From Pelecanus crispus (Eukaryota > Chordata > Aves > Pelecaniformes > Pelecanidae), in NCBI RefSeq assembly GCF_030463565.1, contig NC_134648.1, forward strand, positions 12,937,806 through 13,001,805: a stretch of DNA of 64,000 bases, read 5' to 3'. Positions 1 to 12,500 of this stretch are shown here, in pieces. Position 1 is the stretch's first letter. Each line of letters begins with the position of its first letter. Below the pieces are notes generated by a model, which was given only the letters and a program-made list of their open reading frames with translations, did no database searches and was not told the origin of the DNA. A program made the position numbers and the translations under genes.

Positions 1-1564
1 ATTTTATAGGTTGTGTTCAAAACATAGTGCTGGTAAATTCTCAATATTGTTCATGTAATTTAGTGCAAATGCTTTGTAATCTTCGATACATGATTAAGAA
101 TGACTCTGTACCATAATGATAATGCTTGCTGTGAAGCTATAAATAATAAAGACACCTATTTATTTAAGAATAATTGTATTCCAGGCCACATACCTGTGCT
201 CCAGAGAATGGCTTATGTCCTGTGCTTTATTCTAGTTCCTCAGTGAGGAAGCTTAACATTGGATCAAAGCTTACTATATGATTAGGGATTCAACGATCAT
301 ATCATTTTCATTACCTTAAGAACTGTATCATGTTCAGAGTACTTTAGATGTAAACAGTTATTTTTAAGTGGGGCTCATTTTTCAGTTAGCATCAGAATAT
401 CTTGTTTGGTTTGACAAAGCATTCAGAGTGAGAGATTATCTCAGATTGTTTTGGCTTGACCTATTAATAACTTTAATATGGCCAGTGTTCCATTTCTGCT
501 AAACTTCCAAGTGTTGGAGATCAAGTTTATCACAAAACTTCCTAAAACAACCAGTGATTTGAGAGAGCCAAGTCCCAGTGTGACCATTATGAAATTTGGT
601 GGTCAGAGGCATTATATTATTATTGTCTACTATTACTTTTCATATTTTTATGTGCTAGGGTTGTAGTTCTTTAGGTTTAATTTATTCCTGCCACCTCTGA
701 GTGCTGAACAGAAACAATTAGAGCACAGAGCATGCTGAGGGCAAGACTGGGTTTCAGAATGAGAACCAGATAAGTTGAAACAGAGGTGCCAAAAAAAGAT
801 GAAATTTAACAAGGACAAGTACAAGTCCAAATAATAAAGGCTGGGGTGGGGGCGACAGGCGACCACCCAAAATGTTAGAACGGACTGCCTAACATGGCTT
901 CAGACTCTCCAGTAGAGTTTTTCAGGAGCACATTAGATAAACCTCTGTCATTAATGAATAGGTATAGTTGGTTTTATCTAGAACCGGGATCATGGAGTAG
1001 GTGACTCCTTCTAGATATTTAGTAAATCTGTGTTTAACTCCTTTCCTGTGAAGTTATCTAGAGCAGAATCTTAGAAGTGTTTGGGTATGCACTAAGATGG
1101 TGCTGTTAGATGCTATATGTGCTTAGATTTTTTAGTCAGTGGGAAGTGTAGATTTCACTAGGGGCATACCATAGGATGAACTATTTGGCTACTTACTTAA
1201 TGACAGCAAAAACTTATATGACCTATACTAGAGCTCGAATATGTTGTGTAAAGCTAGTATGTGTTTATCGTATAAAGAATTTCCATAGTCTTTGGGAAAT
1301 ATAAGCAATGTCGCAAGATGCTAGATAGATATCTAACGACTTAAGGGTTGGGGAGAAGGCTCTGTTCTTTTGTGGAGGGAACAGATGTTATTGTTTCTGT
1401 AAGTTATAATTTGTAGGTTTAGAAATAATTAATGTATCATAGTGGGTACAGTTTATCATAATGGGTACATAGCAAGAGAATACTTTAGTTAACCTATTAA
1501 CTTGTAGAATTATTCTTCAGCCTATCTTGTTGTATGATAGGAAAAAAAATGTTGTTTGTCACAG
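1..1564 (+). other. IRAG1: IRAG1 intron (window starts inside it)
   Basis: I see no open frame here with flanking splice sites that resembles IRAG1. The only recognisable content is an old CR1 relic near 875-1015. The stretch ends in ...TTTGTCACAG, the acceptor of the first visible exon. Confidence 0.6.
875..1015 (+). repeat. Old CR1 LINE 3'-end relic
   Basis: The stretch resembles the 3' region of older avian CR1 subfamilies: GACTCTCCAGTAGAG, then CACATTAGATAAACCTCTGTC, with GGTGACTCCTTCTAG near the end. It is degenerate and lacks the terminal ATTCTATG units. Boundaries are approximate. Confidence 0.5.
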
Positions 1565-1672
1565 AATATGCCTCGGAGGAGAGTCAGTGTTGCTGTTGTT
1601 CCTAAATTTAACTCCTTAAACATTCCTGGTCAGTCATCAACAGCTTCACCTATGCCTTCAATGCCATCCCTG
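1565..1672 (+). CDS. IRAG1: IRAG1 coding exon A
   Basis: The acceptor is ACAG and the donor GTAAGT. The exon has 108 nt, phase 0 at both ends, and 36 codons including [17 protein letters not shown] followed by a Ser/Pro-rich stretch. The arginine-serine cluster is basophilic-kinase-like, but I cannot assign it to a mapped cGMP-kinase site. Confidence 0.9.
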
Positions 1673-4600
1673 GTAAGTAAAACCCAGAGTTTAAAGATAC
1701 TAATTTTTGTCTAAACCATTTTTGCATAGGGCCAAGCCATAGTTACTAAAAAATGTAAGTCCTTTCATTGGTTTAATTTATTTTGACTCCATCCTAGTGA
1801 AGAGAATGGACAAAGGTAATTCCTGCTGTGTAAGGGACATATGCCTTCAGAATCTACCTCCATAAATGATCACTTTGGGCACAGAGCTGAATAGGGCTAG
1901 CTGGTGATTCAGAGGCATTAGACATTAGTTGAGGCAATTTTCCTTTTTATCTGTAGTAACATACTGAAAAAAAGTAGTAAAAATAATTGTCCACTGTAGG
2001 AGAGAAGTTTTAATGAGAATCCATAGAAGATGATGGGTCTGCTTCTCTTCATTGCGAGAAAGTCCACTAAACAGAAAAGCATGTAATTAATGTACAGAAA
2101 TGTATGTGATACAAATTCAGAAGTTCTGTGATGATCTGGGATTAGTGGAGCTATCAGCCTTTGCCTTGACTTTTTGTTTATAAAATTTTAATAAATTAAA
2201 TGAGAGTCTAATCTGAACCTAGTAAATCTATATAAATGCTTCAGATGGAAACTGCAAGGCATACCAACTGTTCGGAGATGAGGCTAAGATGGCACATAAC
2301 CTGAAAACTATGCAGTTTTCTGTTAAAAATATAGGGCTATTTAAATGGGGGGTGTTGCTGAGAATCATAGAAATCATAGAATCATTTAGGTTGGAAAAGA
2401 CCTGTAAGGTCATCCAGTCCAACCATTAACCTAACACTACCAAGTCCACCACTAAACCAATTAAGGGTAGAGTAAAATTTCCATTTTAGTTTTAAGAAAA
2501 CAGTCTGTGCAATTTAGTTATAATGTAGTCAGAGTCAATTGCTTCAGGAACCAAGTGTGTTTATTTACCATGATTTATTATGATTTATTTTTGTTTAAAA
2601 TTTTCCATTGACAACTTAGCTAACAAATTCTTGTTCCTAGGCTAATATGGAGAGAAGTAATAGAGTAAGTTTACTGTTCAGTGATCAATATATGAAGAAG
2701 AAAGACTTTTCTTGGAAAAAATAAGCATGGTAGAAGGGAATGTCACAGAAAGTTCTTCTTAGTGTGCAAGTCCATTGTTCACTGTGGTTAGTGGGAGTAA
2801 TTTGGAAGCTCCATATTAGAGATAGGTTGCTCATGGGTGTGGGAAGAAAACCTAAGCAACACATTGACTCTGTCATTTTACTGAAGACTCAATTGAAATT
2901 AATTCATGGATGTAACATTTATTGCTGTTTTTCACTTACAGTCTGAATCACCTAGTAATGGAAGAAGCAATCTAACATCTACTCCTGTTCTGCCAGCACT
3001 TTCAGAAAAGTGAGTTTTCTCTAGGTCATCTCATTACCTATTAAATCCTAGCATGAAATGAAAATGTTATAATTTCTATCTTTCCTAACAGAAGTTATAC
3101 CAAGGCATAAGGTATTGAAATCAGTGACACAATACTGGCTTAGGATGATTCATGATCTGGTAAATGTATTTTACTATGTAACCATCATATTGTTGTTTTC
3201 ATGTTCAAAGGGTTTACAAGCAGTATCTCAGAACTAAATCGAGCCTGCTATGATCATTAGAACTCATCAAGGAAAACTGCAGCAAAAGATTATATATTTA
3301 TATATTTGAGTAGGTCTGCCTTCAGAACTTGACAAAACTAGGAGTATTGCATACAATGCATGTGGCTTTTTTTTTTTTTTTAATACATTTCCTGGAACAA
3401 ATTAATGCTGTATCTAAAGTTGGCCATGAGCAACCCTGGGTATGAAAATTCCTTAACTTGACTCTCCCAGTAATAGAAGTTTGTGTTCCACCCTTGCCTT
3501 TTCAACATGTGGCCAGCTGGTAAGAATAATATTTTGAAATACTATGATATCCAGCATCATGTAGATTTTTAAATTTATATGAATAAACATAAGTATAAGA
3601 AATTCAAAAGTATAATTTATCATAATAGTAGATCATCAGAATTTTACGGAAGTCAAAACAATTATTAAATTGAGTAGTAATTCTTTTTTAGTATAAAATG
3701 AATTGAACTTTCAACTAAATTAAAGCATTAGGTTTGAGATTTTGGTTTTAACAACCTGAGTTTTAGTTACAACAGCCAGAGAAGTTTGCATTTTAAAACT
3801 AAAAAATAGACATATGAAAGAGGAGAATTTTTTTTCAGCCTGGTGACAGGCAATTACCTCAATATCTATGTTTTTCTAGTACCTATAAATTGCAAAAATA
3901 TTTTTCATTAAAGCATTTGCCCTTTTGACTCTGTTTTACTTACCATTAGTGTAGATGTCCTGGCTGGATTGAGGTGCGCTGTTGTGTCCTGGTTTTGGCT
4001 GGGGTAGAGTTAGTTTTCTTCATAGTAGCTAGTATGGGGCTATGTTTCGGATTTGCGCTGAAAACAGTGTTGATAGCACAGGGATGTTTTAGTTACTGCT
4101 GAGCAGTGCTTGCACACAGTCAAGGCCTTTTCTGCTTCTCACCCCACCCCACCAGCGAGCAGGCTGGGGGTGCGTGAGAAGCTGTGAGGGGACACAGCTG
4201 GGACAGCTGACCCCAACTGACCAAAGAGATATCCCAGACCATATGATGTCATGCTCAGCATATAAAGCTGGGGGAAGAAGAAGGAAGGGGGGGGATGTTT
4301 GGAGTGATAGCATTGGTCTTCCCAAGTAACAGTTACGCATGATGGAGCCCTGCTTTCCTGGAGATGGCTGAACACCTGCCTGCTGATGGGAAGTAGTGAA
4401 TTAATTCTTTTTTTTGCTTTGCTTGCTTGCACAGCTTTTGCTTTACTTATTAAACTGTCTTTATCTCAACCCATGAGTTTTCTCGCTTTTACTCTTCCAA
4501 TTCCCTCCCCCATCCCACCAGGGGGGAGTGAGTGGCTGTGTAGTGCTTAGTTGCCGGCTGGGGTTAAACCATGACATGCTCTTATCCATTTTCCATAATA

Positions 4601-7600
4601 GTTCCATGAGTCATTCCATGGGTTTAAATAGTACTACTTTTGGAGCAAAATAATAGTTATATGGACAAGGAAAGCAAAGAATTTCTCTGCTGGAAAGCAT
4701 GTGCATCTGCACGTTTCTGGAAAGAACTTTTAAGTTCTTCCAGTTGAAATTCATGTAGACATGTAATGTAATTTTATACAAGTTCTTGGAATGTAAAGCC
4801 TCTGCAGTAATAGAATACAAAGATGGGCAATATGAAAACATGTGAGACTGGGATGAGAACAGAAAGCATACTCAAGCTGTTCTACAATGTCTTTGTAAAC
4901 AGTTACCATTATGGATACAGGTACTGGTGCATTTGCAAACCCGTGTGTGTGTGTGTATACTTTATTCATATGTATAATCAGCCTAGAAAGCCAAAATAAG
5001 ATAATTGTCAGGCACCTTTCCAAATACTTATCTCTTTCAGGAAATGTTGCACATTCTAAGGAAGTTGCTTGCTGATGTTTCAGAAGTAAAACTTAGTAAA
5101 ACATCACATTGATTTTTGTTGTTGTTGTTACTAGTACTACTTTGGTCATTTATACTGTTTACAATATCACAATAAAATATCTGCAATACTAATTTAAATT
5201 AAAGCTTGTTAGGATGCTTTAAACATGCAAATTAAATGCTTTAAAATACATAGATCTCATGTCAGTACAGAATCTTGATTTTCACATATTTTAGATTAGT
5301 GCTGAGGCAGGACAAAATTTATCTTATGTCTTTGTTTTATCTTTATGCTTTACCAAGAATGAAATTATGCAATAATTGGGAAAATAAAAACAGTGAACTA
5401 TGGCACTAGTTGTTACAATTCAACAGAACTCTGCACAATTTAGACCATCTTTTGAAACTGTACAGAAATTCGGGGGGGGGGGAAAAATTTAAAACCTTAT
5501 CAATATTTCTTAAGAAAACAAATCATGTTATCAAGTAACAAAAGTAGAACTTGAAATTCAAGTTTGAGCATAAGTATATATGCATGGGACATGTTATAGT
5601 AGTGTAAAATTACATAGTTCAGCAGAGTTTTGTTTTAAGCACTTCAAGCTTATATTCATGATGTGTTTAAAGTCCAAGTGAAAATAATGTCTACTGTTAA
5701 TATGATTTCTTGAGAGAAAATCCATTGCCCACAGACAGTGTCAATCAGGATGAATTATTCTGCCACTGATTTTAGTGCCAGAAAAGTAAGGCCTACAAAA
5801 AGGGTTAGATTCTAGAAGTTGAAAGGGAATCCACTGTTGAGCTTATTAAACCTTGACTTTGATAGATTTGCTAAGTCATGTCTGAATCACGTAAAGTTCA
5901 CAGGTTCAATCCCTGCTTACTGCAGGGGGGTTGGGCTCGATGATCTTTCAAGGTCCCTTCCAACCCAAAGCATTCTATGATTCTATGATTCTATGATTAA
6001 ACTCTTTGTTCCAGACTTAAATAAATACAGACAGGTAAGCACTGCAGAACGAAAGCAACATATAATAGCTTATCTTTAGGCTAAATGCTCAAAGCTTTTA
6101 CTTAAGAAACATTTTAGTGACAGAAGCTATGTATGTGTTTGTGGTTTTTTAACCTGTATGTTCAGTGTGTAAAGTCAGCAGAGAGGAGTACCTAAAAGGC
6201 AAATAAGAAAAACGTTTTGTTAAAGTAATATTTGGTATTATTTCTATTATTTTCCTCTGATGTAGCAGGCTACAATTTCTAAGCTGATTTTTAGAAAGTT
6301 GAGGGGAAATATTTTAAAGAATAACAAATAAACGCCATGGATAAGCCAGGAAACAAATGCTCTTTTCTTTTTTAAAGAAGACGCAACAAAATGCAAGTTT
6401 GTATACCTTAAAAACATATTAATTACTGTTCTTAAATTACAACATTTTGAAACTAAAATTTTGCTTAGTGTTTAATCTTTTTCTTTTGAAAGACATTTTA
6501 TTTCTCCCATGTATATTAAAGAAGGAAAAGTCAGGAGTCACAAAATTGTGTGTTGATTGTTCTTGTTCAGTAGTATACTCCAAATACAATATGTTTCAGT
6601 GGTGTTATTTTCTGTTTGTCTGTTTGTTTCATCTGGGCAGTGGTAAGACTAATGGAGAGCCTGACTGTGAAACCTCTACTTCTGTGCTGACACAGAGTGG
6701 GTCAGAAGAAATCAGTCCTGAAACTAAAGCCAAGATAGAAGAGGAAGCGTATAACAAAGGGTGGGAATACTTTATGTGAACTAGATCTGTATATATGTGC
6801 TACCAGATGAGGACATGTTTTTGTAATGTAATTTTAAATGCAAAATTAGTGACATAATCCATATGAGCTCCTAGGAGATGGAATATTTGAAGTAATGTGG
6901 GAAACAATGTGAGTGAGCTTCACTCATTGTATTTGCATTGTAGCTGTTCACTTGCATCCTTTATTAATGTTAGCCAGACTGTGGGAGAAGAGGTACGTCA
7001 GAGATTCTGAGCTGAGTGGGTGTTTTTATGTCAATAGTGTTCAGCTTCATGATTGGGTAATCCAAAACAACTTTCTAAAATGTTCATTCTGAAAAGTGTA
7101 CATGGAAATGAGTAAAGAGTAGGTATCAACTTTTGCAGTAAACTCATGTTGTTTGTGTCACGAAGTTCCTTACACGGCATGTTTTGGGGCAATTAACAGC
7201 TTTGGGATCTTTTTCTGAACATCAAGCAAAGAACTTTGTACTATGTGAAGAGTGAGACAGAAGTTTTGATCCTTTCCTGCAGAATCCAACAAGCCATCTG
7301 TCTTTAGCGTTGATTTGCACTTATTTCCAGGAAAATAAAACATCTAGAGGGTGTTCAAAATGATTGAAAAACAGTAGAGAAATACTTACCAACTCCTTTA
7401 CAATAGACAAAAGTTGTGCTCTGCTGAGGACTCTAACCTCTTTTTCTTTTTCAGTATGATAAATTTGGTAACAGCTAATACAATCCTCTGTTAAGGAACA
7501 GTGATTGTCTGTGTGCCATACTCATGGTCTATAGCTAGTTTTTACTCGTCCGAGTGCTGCAACACTTCTGCTTGTGTCTTATTGCATGTAACAAAACATA

Positions 7601-9365
7601 AAGCTGATTTTTCATTACGTAGGAACAGGCTTATACAGTGTGCTAGACTAAGAAAAATTTTTTGTGTGTTAAAGCTATCAAGAAGGCTTGAAGAAAACCA
7701 AAGAACTTCAGGAACTGAAGGAAGAAGATGAAGAGACACCAAAAGAAAGTCATGATGAACATGAAGAAAGTGAAAATGAAGATGAAATAAAAAACCTGAA
7801 AAGCAGGTGAGACAGTGGTGTAATATATCCATACAAGAGGACCCACTTTTTTCTATTTGTGGTACCCAACTGAATATTGTATACTATTATCTTGAGATGC
7901 TCTCTTCCAGTCTAGGGAAGCATATTTGAAATAACAGTATTTTCACAGAAAGGCATATTCCAAGATAACACAGTTGCAAAATGCAAAACTTTTTATTTTG
8001 ATATTTCAACTAAAATTGTACGTTGACATCAAGATGCTTCATCTTGATCTTCATATTGATGGGGTGTGGTTTTGATTTGAGGTAAAAAATATTCCACAAA
8101 AGTTGTTTAGATGCCAGAATGTGTATCTCAGTAGGCATGCATTGTCTCATGAAAGTTGTAATTCAGGAATCTGATGCCCATATTTGTGCCCTATGTCATT
8201 CCCAAAGGGTCTTCACAGGTGAGTCTTTCAGTACATCTGCAAGATGAATGCAGATTAAGACAAGCTCCTCAGCTGTGTTGGACTTGCTCTGACTTGGATA
8301 GGCAGGTGCCTGCTCTCTCTGGAAGCTGCGTAGATGCAGCAGAAAAGCACTATGCTGGAGTTCCTGCCTTTCAGCAGTGACATGTTTACTGCATTTGTCT
8401 GTACCCAGTGCTCTTCATCTATACTGGAGACTTTTGAATCCTCTGCTTATTGTCTTACCTGAAGCATTTAATGCCTAACTGGAAAACTTCTCTGAAATTT
8501 TCAACTTGTCTTGGAGTTTATTGTCAAGTCTCCTCGGTGGTTCTACCACCAGTTCAATATACCTGCAATTTCCTGCATTTTAAAAGCAAGGAGACTTTTG
8601 TATTAGAGAGTAATTAAATGCTGGCCAAAACAAGTAGTATGTCCCATTGCACGCTAAGGTAGGAATCCTTACCTGATCCAGAAGAATTAATTTCCATTCT
8701 GTAAGCATTATGGTTATAAACATCTGTTAATTCGAGATTTCAGCCATGTTCAGAAGGGCAGCCGTCTCCCTAGTCATGAAACAGTCATGAAAATGTTTAC
8801 AACATGTTCTAATGTTTAGTTTAGTTGAGCAAGCTATGAACAGTGCAGAATTTTACATCATATCAAGTTCTGAGATTTGCCAGTTGACAGGTGGGAGAAA
8901 TAGAAGTCAAGTTTACAGTCTTCAGCCATCTTGCAAATATCACCCACATCTGAGTGTACAGCTCTTCTTAAAAGAACTTAACAGTCTGATTCTTCTTTGA
9001 CAGGGTGTTTGTATTTGGAAGAAAGATGGTGCACCATACATCTATGAAACTTCTCAAATTGAAAAGCTTAAGATAATAAATTTGTATATGATTAATATAT
9101 AACAGTTTTCTTTTAATTTTACAGCAGACTTGAAGTCATCCTTAATTATTTACATATACTGTACCCCAAACTGTGTAAACACTGGAATGTGGTATGGCTT
9201 GTAGTGGCTGCGATAATCATTTTTGCTGTGGTGTTGGGAATCTACCATTCGTACAACTCCTGTGATGAAAAATCAGAGGGACCTGAAGGAAAGGCCAGCT
9301 GTTCTGCTGCCCATCAATATTCCTGGTGGAACTCAGGATTTCAACATGAGCAACGCACTGAATAA
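1565..9365 (+). CDS. IRAG1: IRAG1 (MRVI1), 3' half of the gene: last five coding exons
   Basis: Five exons (1565-1672, 2942-3009, 6641-6760, 7675-7806, 9125-9365) join in frame to 222 codons plus TAA; the 5' exons lie left of the window. The product matches the C-terminus of inositol 1,4,5-trisphosphate receptor-associated 1 (the cGMP-kinase I substrate MRVI1). Visible parts: a basic [12 protein letters not shown] segment, an acidic Glu/Asp-rich stretch (fragment residues about 99-142), a single hydrophobic helix [19 protein letters not shown] (165-183) and a 39-residue tail with YNSC and [10 protein letters not shown]. Known for the family: an ER-membrane protein that links cGMP kinase I-beta to IP3 receptors and lowers Ca2+ release in smooth muscle and platelets. 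The short tail after one helix suggests tail anchoring. All introns are GT-AG. Identification rests on recalled similarity to the human protein and on gene order. Confidence 0.93.
2362..2459 (-). repeat. CR1 LINE 3' end, minus orientation
   Basis: GAATCATAG-type units (reverse complement of the CR1 ATTCTATG tail) are followed by TTTAGGTTGGAAAAGACCT and the characteristic CCATTAACCTAACACTACC and CCACCACTAAACC segments. It is nearly the reverse complement of the copy at 42851-42944. It lies in an IRAG1 intron. Confidence 0.85.
2942..3009 (+). CDS. IRAG1: IRAG1 coding exon B
   Basis: The acceptor is ACTTACAG and the donor GTGAGT. The exon has 68 nt, entering in phase 0 and leaving two bases (AA) that are completed by T of the next exon. 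It encodes [10 protein letters not shown] followed by a Pro/Leu-containing linker. Confidence 0.87.
3985..4576 (+). mobile_element. Solo LTR of an avian ERVL-like endogenous retrovirus
   Basis: The element begins TGTCCTGGTTTTGGCTGGGG and ends GGGGTTAAACCATGACA, giving TG...CA termini and about 592 bp. Inside are a TATA-like ATATAAAG near 4260 and an ATTAAA polyadenylation hexamer near 4450, in the order promoter then poly(A) expected of an LTR. No gag, pol or env follows, so it is a solo LTR left by LTR-LTR recombination. The flanks TGTTG and TGCTC match at only three of five positions, so any target duplication has decayed. It lies in the IRAG1 intron between exons B and C, in sense orientation. 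The family assignment (ERVL-type) is from memory of bird LTRs. Confidence 0.8.
4946..4960. repeat. Short (TG)n microsatellite
   Basis: An uninterrupted GTGTGTGTGTGTGT run lies in an IRAG1 intron. Confidence 0.7.
5472..5482 (+). repeat. G11 homopolymer
   Basis: Eleven consecutive G lie between AATTC and AAAAATTT in an IRAG1 intron. The tract is short and its exact length is prone to sequencing error. Confidence 0.7.
5895..5998 (+). repeat. CR1 LINE 3' end, plus orientation
   Basis: GGGTTGGGCTCGATGATCTT and AAGGTCCCTTCCAACCCAAA precede three ATTCTATG units at 5972-5998, the standard 3' terminus of bird CR1. It is 5'-truncated to about 100 bp and lies in an IRAG1 intron. Confidence 0.9.
6641..6760 (+). 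CDS. IRAG1: IRAG1 coding exon C
   Basis: The acceptor is CTGGGCAG. The donor GTGGGA after AAAGG is weaker than its neighbours. The exon has 120 nt and encodes [13 protein letters not shown] and then [12 protein letters not shown], a helical, charged segment typical of this part of IRAG1. The frame stays open through the donor to a TGA, so an unspliced message would stop at 6779. Confidence 0.9.
7675..7806 (+). CDS. IRAG1: IRAG1 coding exon D (acidic segment)
   Basis: The acceptor is TTAAAG, with a poor pyrimidine tract, and the donor GTGAGA. The exon has 132 nt and encodes [17 protein letters not shown] and then a run rich in Glu, Asp and His. The same Lys/Glu-rich-then-acidic pattern occurs in the human protein just before the membrane helix. 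Confidence 0.9.
9125..9365 (+). CDS. IRAG1: IRAG1 last coding exon with membrane anchor
   Basis: The acceptor TTTTACAG opens a 241-nt coding part ending in TAA at 9363-9365. It encodes [19 protein letters not shown], the hydrophobic anchor, then YNSC, SCSAA and [13 protein letters not shown] at the C-terminus. This exon alone is diagnostic for IRAG1. Confidence 0.94.
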
Positions 9366-9588
9366 TAAACAACCAACCATGTATTTATGGTACCTCAGCA
9401 AGTACACACATTAGAACACAGTTGTTAAAGGTAGTGCTTAGTCATCCTTACGGTTGTTAACTGTGATCTGTTAGACAAGTGAGTTACTCCACACCGTCAG
9501 GTTTGGGGATACATTGTGAACATACCTTGCCAAAATGACAATCTGATAAATAATGCTGTCTGTCCTCTTACTGTAAATTGCTGATACA

Positions 9589-9594
9589 AATAAA
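9589..9594 (+). terminator. IRAG1: Candidate IRAG1 polyadenylation signal
   Basis: This is a canonical AATAAA 224 bases after the stop codon and the first one downstream. Distal alternatives exist, so its use is inferred. Confidence 0.5.
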
Positions 9595-12500
9595 GTAATA
9601 TTGAATCATGATAAGGTTGTGGCAGTAATCACCAACCAGCAAGATATTTAAAAGAATGACTTGCACAGGACATTCACGTCTCTGCTATGATTTTGAAGAA
9701 AATTGTAAAACCTGCATTTGGAGTTAGTGCTTTACTTTGCATTTCCTGAATTTGTTGGTGATTGTTGAAGTACTGATGACATTTAAATCCTTTGGGTTTT
9801 AAAAGTCTAATTCATTCCCTTATTCATGATTATTGGGTAGAAATAGAAACTCTTCTATGGAAGGTTAGAATTATATTATCAGACCAAATGCCTTGCTGAT
9901 AAAGTAATTTTATAAGAGGAATCTGTGTGATTATTTAAATGGAATACTAAGTACATGCATAAATGTGGTTTATGATATACTTTAAGAATGGGACCGCCAC
10001 TTTTTTTTAAACAGGATACACAACAAATCCTAAAATGAGGTCTAGGTGGCACAGCTGATATTGTCAAATAAATCTGGGAACTTCTGATATACCAAAGGGA
10101 CATGCTTTGCAACAAATTTGTGTATGCCACTCAGTCACTACTGGTTACAGCAAAAAGTAGTTGCTGTCTGGAGGATTAGATATGTTGCCCAAGCCCAAAA
10201 TACAGCAGTCTTGGGTGTGGGAAGCCATCTTCAATTCTTTTTAAAAAAAAAAAGTCTTCAAACCTGTGTGTATACAGGTGATCACACTAAGTGGACTCTG
10301 CCCTACTGCTAATACTGGAAATAGATATCCTTTGAGATCTGCACTAGGAACACAGTTCTGCGTACAGCCAAAACCCTGCCAGTGCCTAGATGAATCAGGA
10401 CATGAAAGCAGTGAGGACTTTGAAGAGGTCACTGCATGTTTTTAGTAGTTCATTTTCAGAATCTGATGCCAAGTATATAACTGTTTTAATATGCTTTCAA
10501 AGCTAAACTATCAGGTCATGATAGATTAATCTTTCGCCCAGATTTTTTAACAGTTCTGCCTATTTAGAAGTTGAGAGCTCTTATACAAGAATGTGAAGCC
10601 TGAAATTTTTAGACAAGCAATTTCAAAATGGTGAAGCCATTATTTGTAAAAAAACACACCACCTAGGGCTGAGACCAAAATGCATGTCACTTAAGGTATA
10701 CCATATGTACCTGCTGAATATCGCTTCTGATTGAAGATGAACTACATTTGTCTTTCCATAGCTATATGCTTGATTCTAACCACAATATCAAAAATCAGTG
10801 TGACACTTGATTGCACTCATGTCTTACATTCTTCTGGCGTTTTCTGACTGATGAACAGGTCTTTTTACCTGTTTACCTGAAGGACAAGTACGTTATGAAG
10901 TACTGTAATTTCAGTTCAGATGCAGTTAATATTATCTTCTTTTCTTTTGGTGTAAACACTGAACGTCAAGCTAACTATCAAAGAAAACAGGTTTCTAACT
11001 CAGTCATAAATTTAATTCACATATCTGGCACTAGTAACAAATATCCTGCTGGTGGATTTTGTTTGTTACATCTTTAGTCACATGTTTTTTAAGAGACATT
11101 TATATGGAGAAAGAAAATAAAAATAAAAAAAAAAGTAGACCACTGCCACTTTTTTTTTTGGGGGGGGGAGGTCTATAAACAGTTGGGAGGTTTGTTTTTT
11201 ATTTTAAAGTATGTATTGTTGAGGAATAGTGTGCTTAAGGAAGTTCAAAAAGGATAATGGGAAAGTGTCATTTGGTCTAAAATTGTAATTGGTAAAGAAT
11301 AAGACAGAAGAAGGTTTCTTGCAAATTACTTGGTATCTGTTTGGTTCAGTTAGAATATCTGACTATGAAGAACTACTGTGACATTTCATGTACTTTCACT
11401 ATTTGAAGAAACTTGTCAGATGCTCTTTGAATACTTCTTTATTAAAATCGTTTCTTTTACCTTTACTCTTGACAAATAGCATTGATAACTTAATAAGGCA
11501 ATAAAAATTGAAGGGAAATAGTCCTCAAGATTCAGAATCCTCTATGCCAAAAATTATGGCATATATTTGATTATGTGATTGTGGAAATGTTGGGCTGCAC
11601 TGAGGAAAAATAATTAACAATGCCTGTAATCAAATTAATTTGCTCTTATTTACATCTGCACTGATGTGGGTCGAACACTTTATTTTAAGTACATGTAGAA
11701 AGTTATTGATATCAATAGGACTCTTGAACTGCTTAATGTTAAGCACGTGCTAAGTTTTTTTGGTCAGTGCGTGAATGAGGTCTCCATCCTCTCTTGAAAT
11801 TCAGAACACTGGCTTTTTGTGAACTTTGTGCACAAGGGCAAATTTCCATAGCAGTTGTACTGATTTGAAGTGAACTACTTGCATGTCTAAGGCAAGTGTA
11901 ATTTAGCCATGAAGATATTAATTGTTGTGTGGAATGGACTGAAAGAGGCAAGAGATTTTAATGGGGATGAAAAGATGAAGATAAAGTTTCTTTTTAAAAA
12001 AAGTGTTGTTCTTTTTATAACTACTTTGAGCAAACTGTCCACTAAAAATAATGAACCACAGTGACTAACAGCACATTAAATATTTTTGCTTATATTTTTC
12101 AGTTAGTTAATGAAGACACCTTTTTTTAATAGGAAACTAGATTGAGCTCAAAAGCTATTCTAAGTGTAATTTTATCCATTGGATATTAGTTTGCTTTATC
12201 TGGAAAAAAAAAGCCCAACCTCTTCTGTGTTCAAAGATCACATCAGATAACAAGAAATAAACCTATTATTTATGCTATTAACACTGAAATAGTTTTCTCG
12301 AGGCGCAATATTTATTTTTCTGCTTTAACAAGACACGTTTATTGTTTTTCCTGCACAGCACAGATGTCTAGTAAAAGGAATTTTAAAGGGCACTATTTTT
12401 GTGTATCATATTTAAATTTGTAATATTGTAAGATTTTGCACAAGTGTGCTGGTATTGTACTGTATAGTATCACATACTTGAGATTTGAAATAAAAGTATG

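Noticed and set aside
4089-4432. Minus-strand open frames of 83 and 97 codons
   Set aside because: They lie entirely inside the solo LTR, in antisense, and encode nothing resembling a retroviral or host protein.
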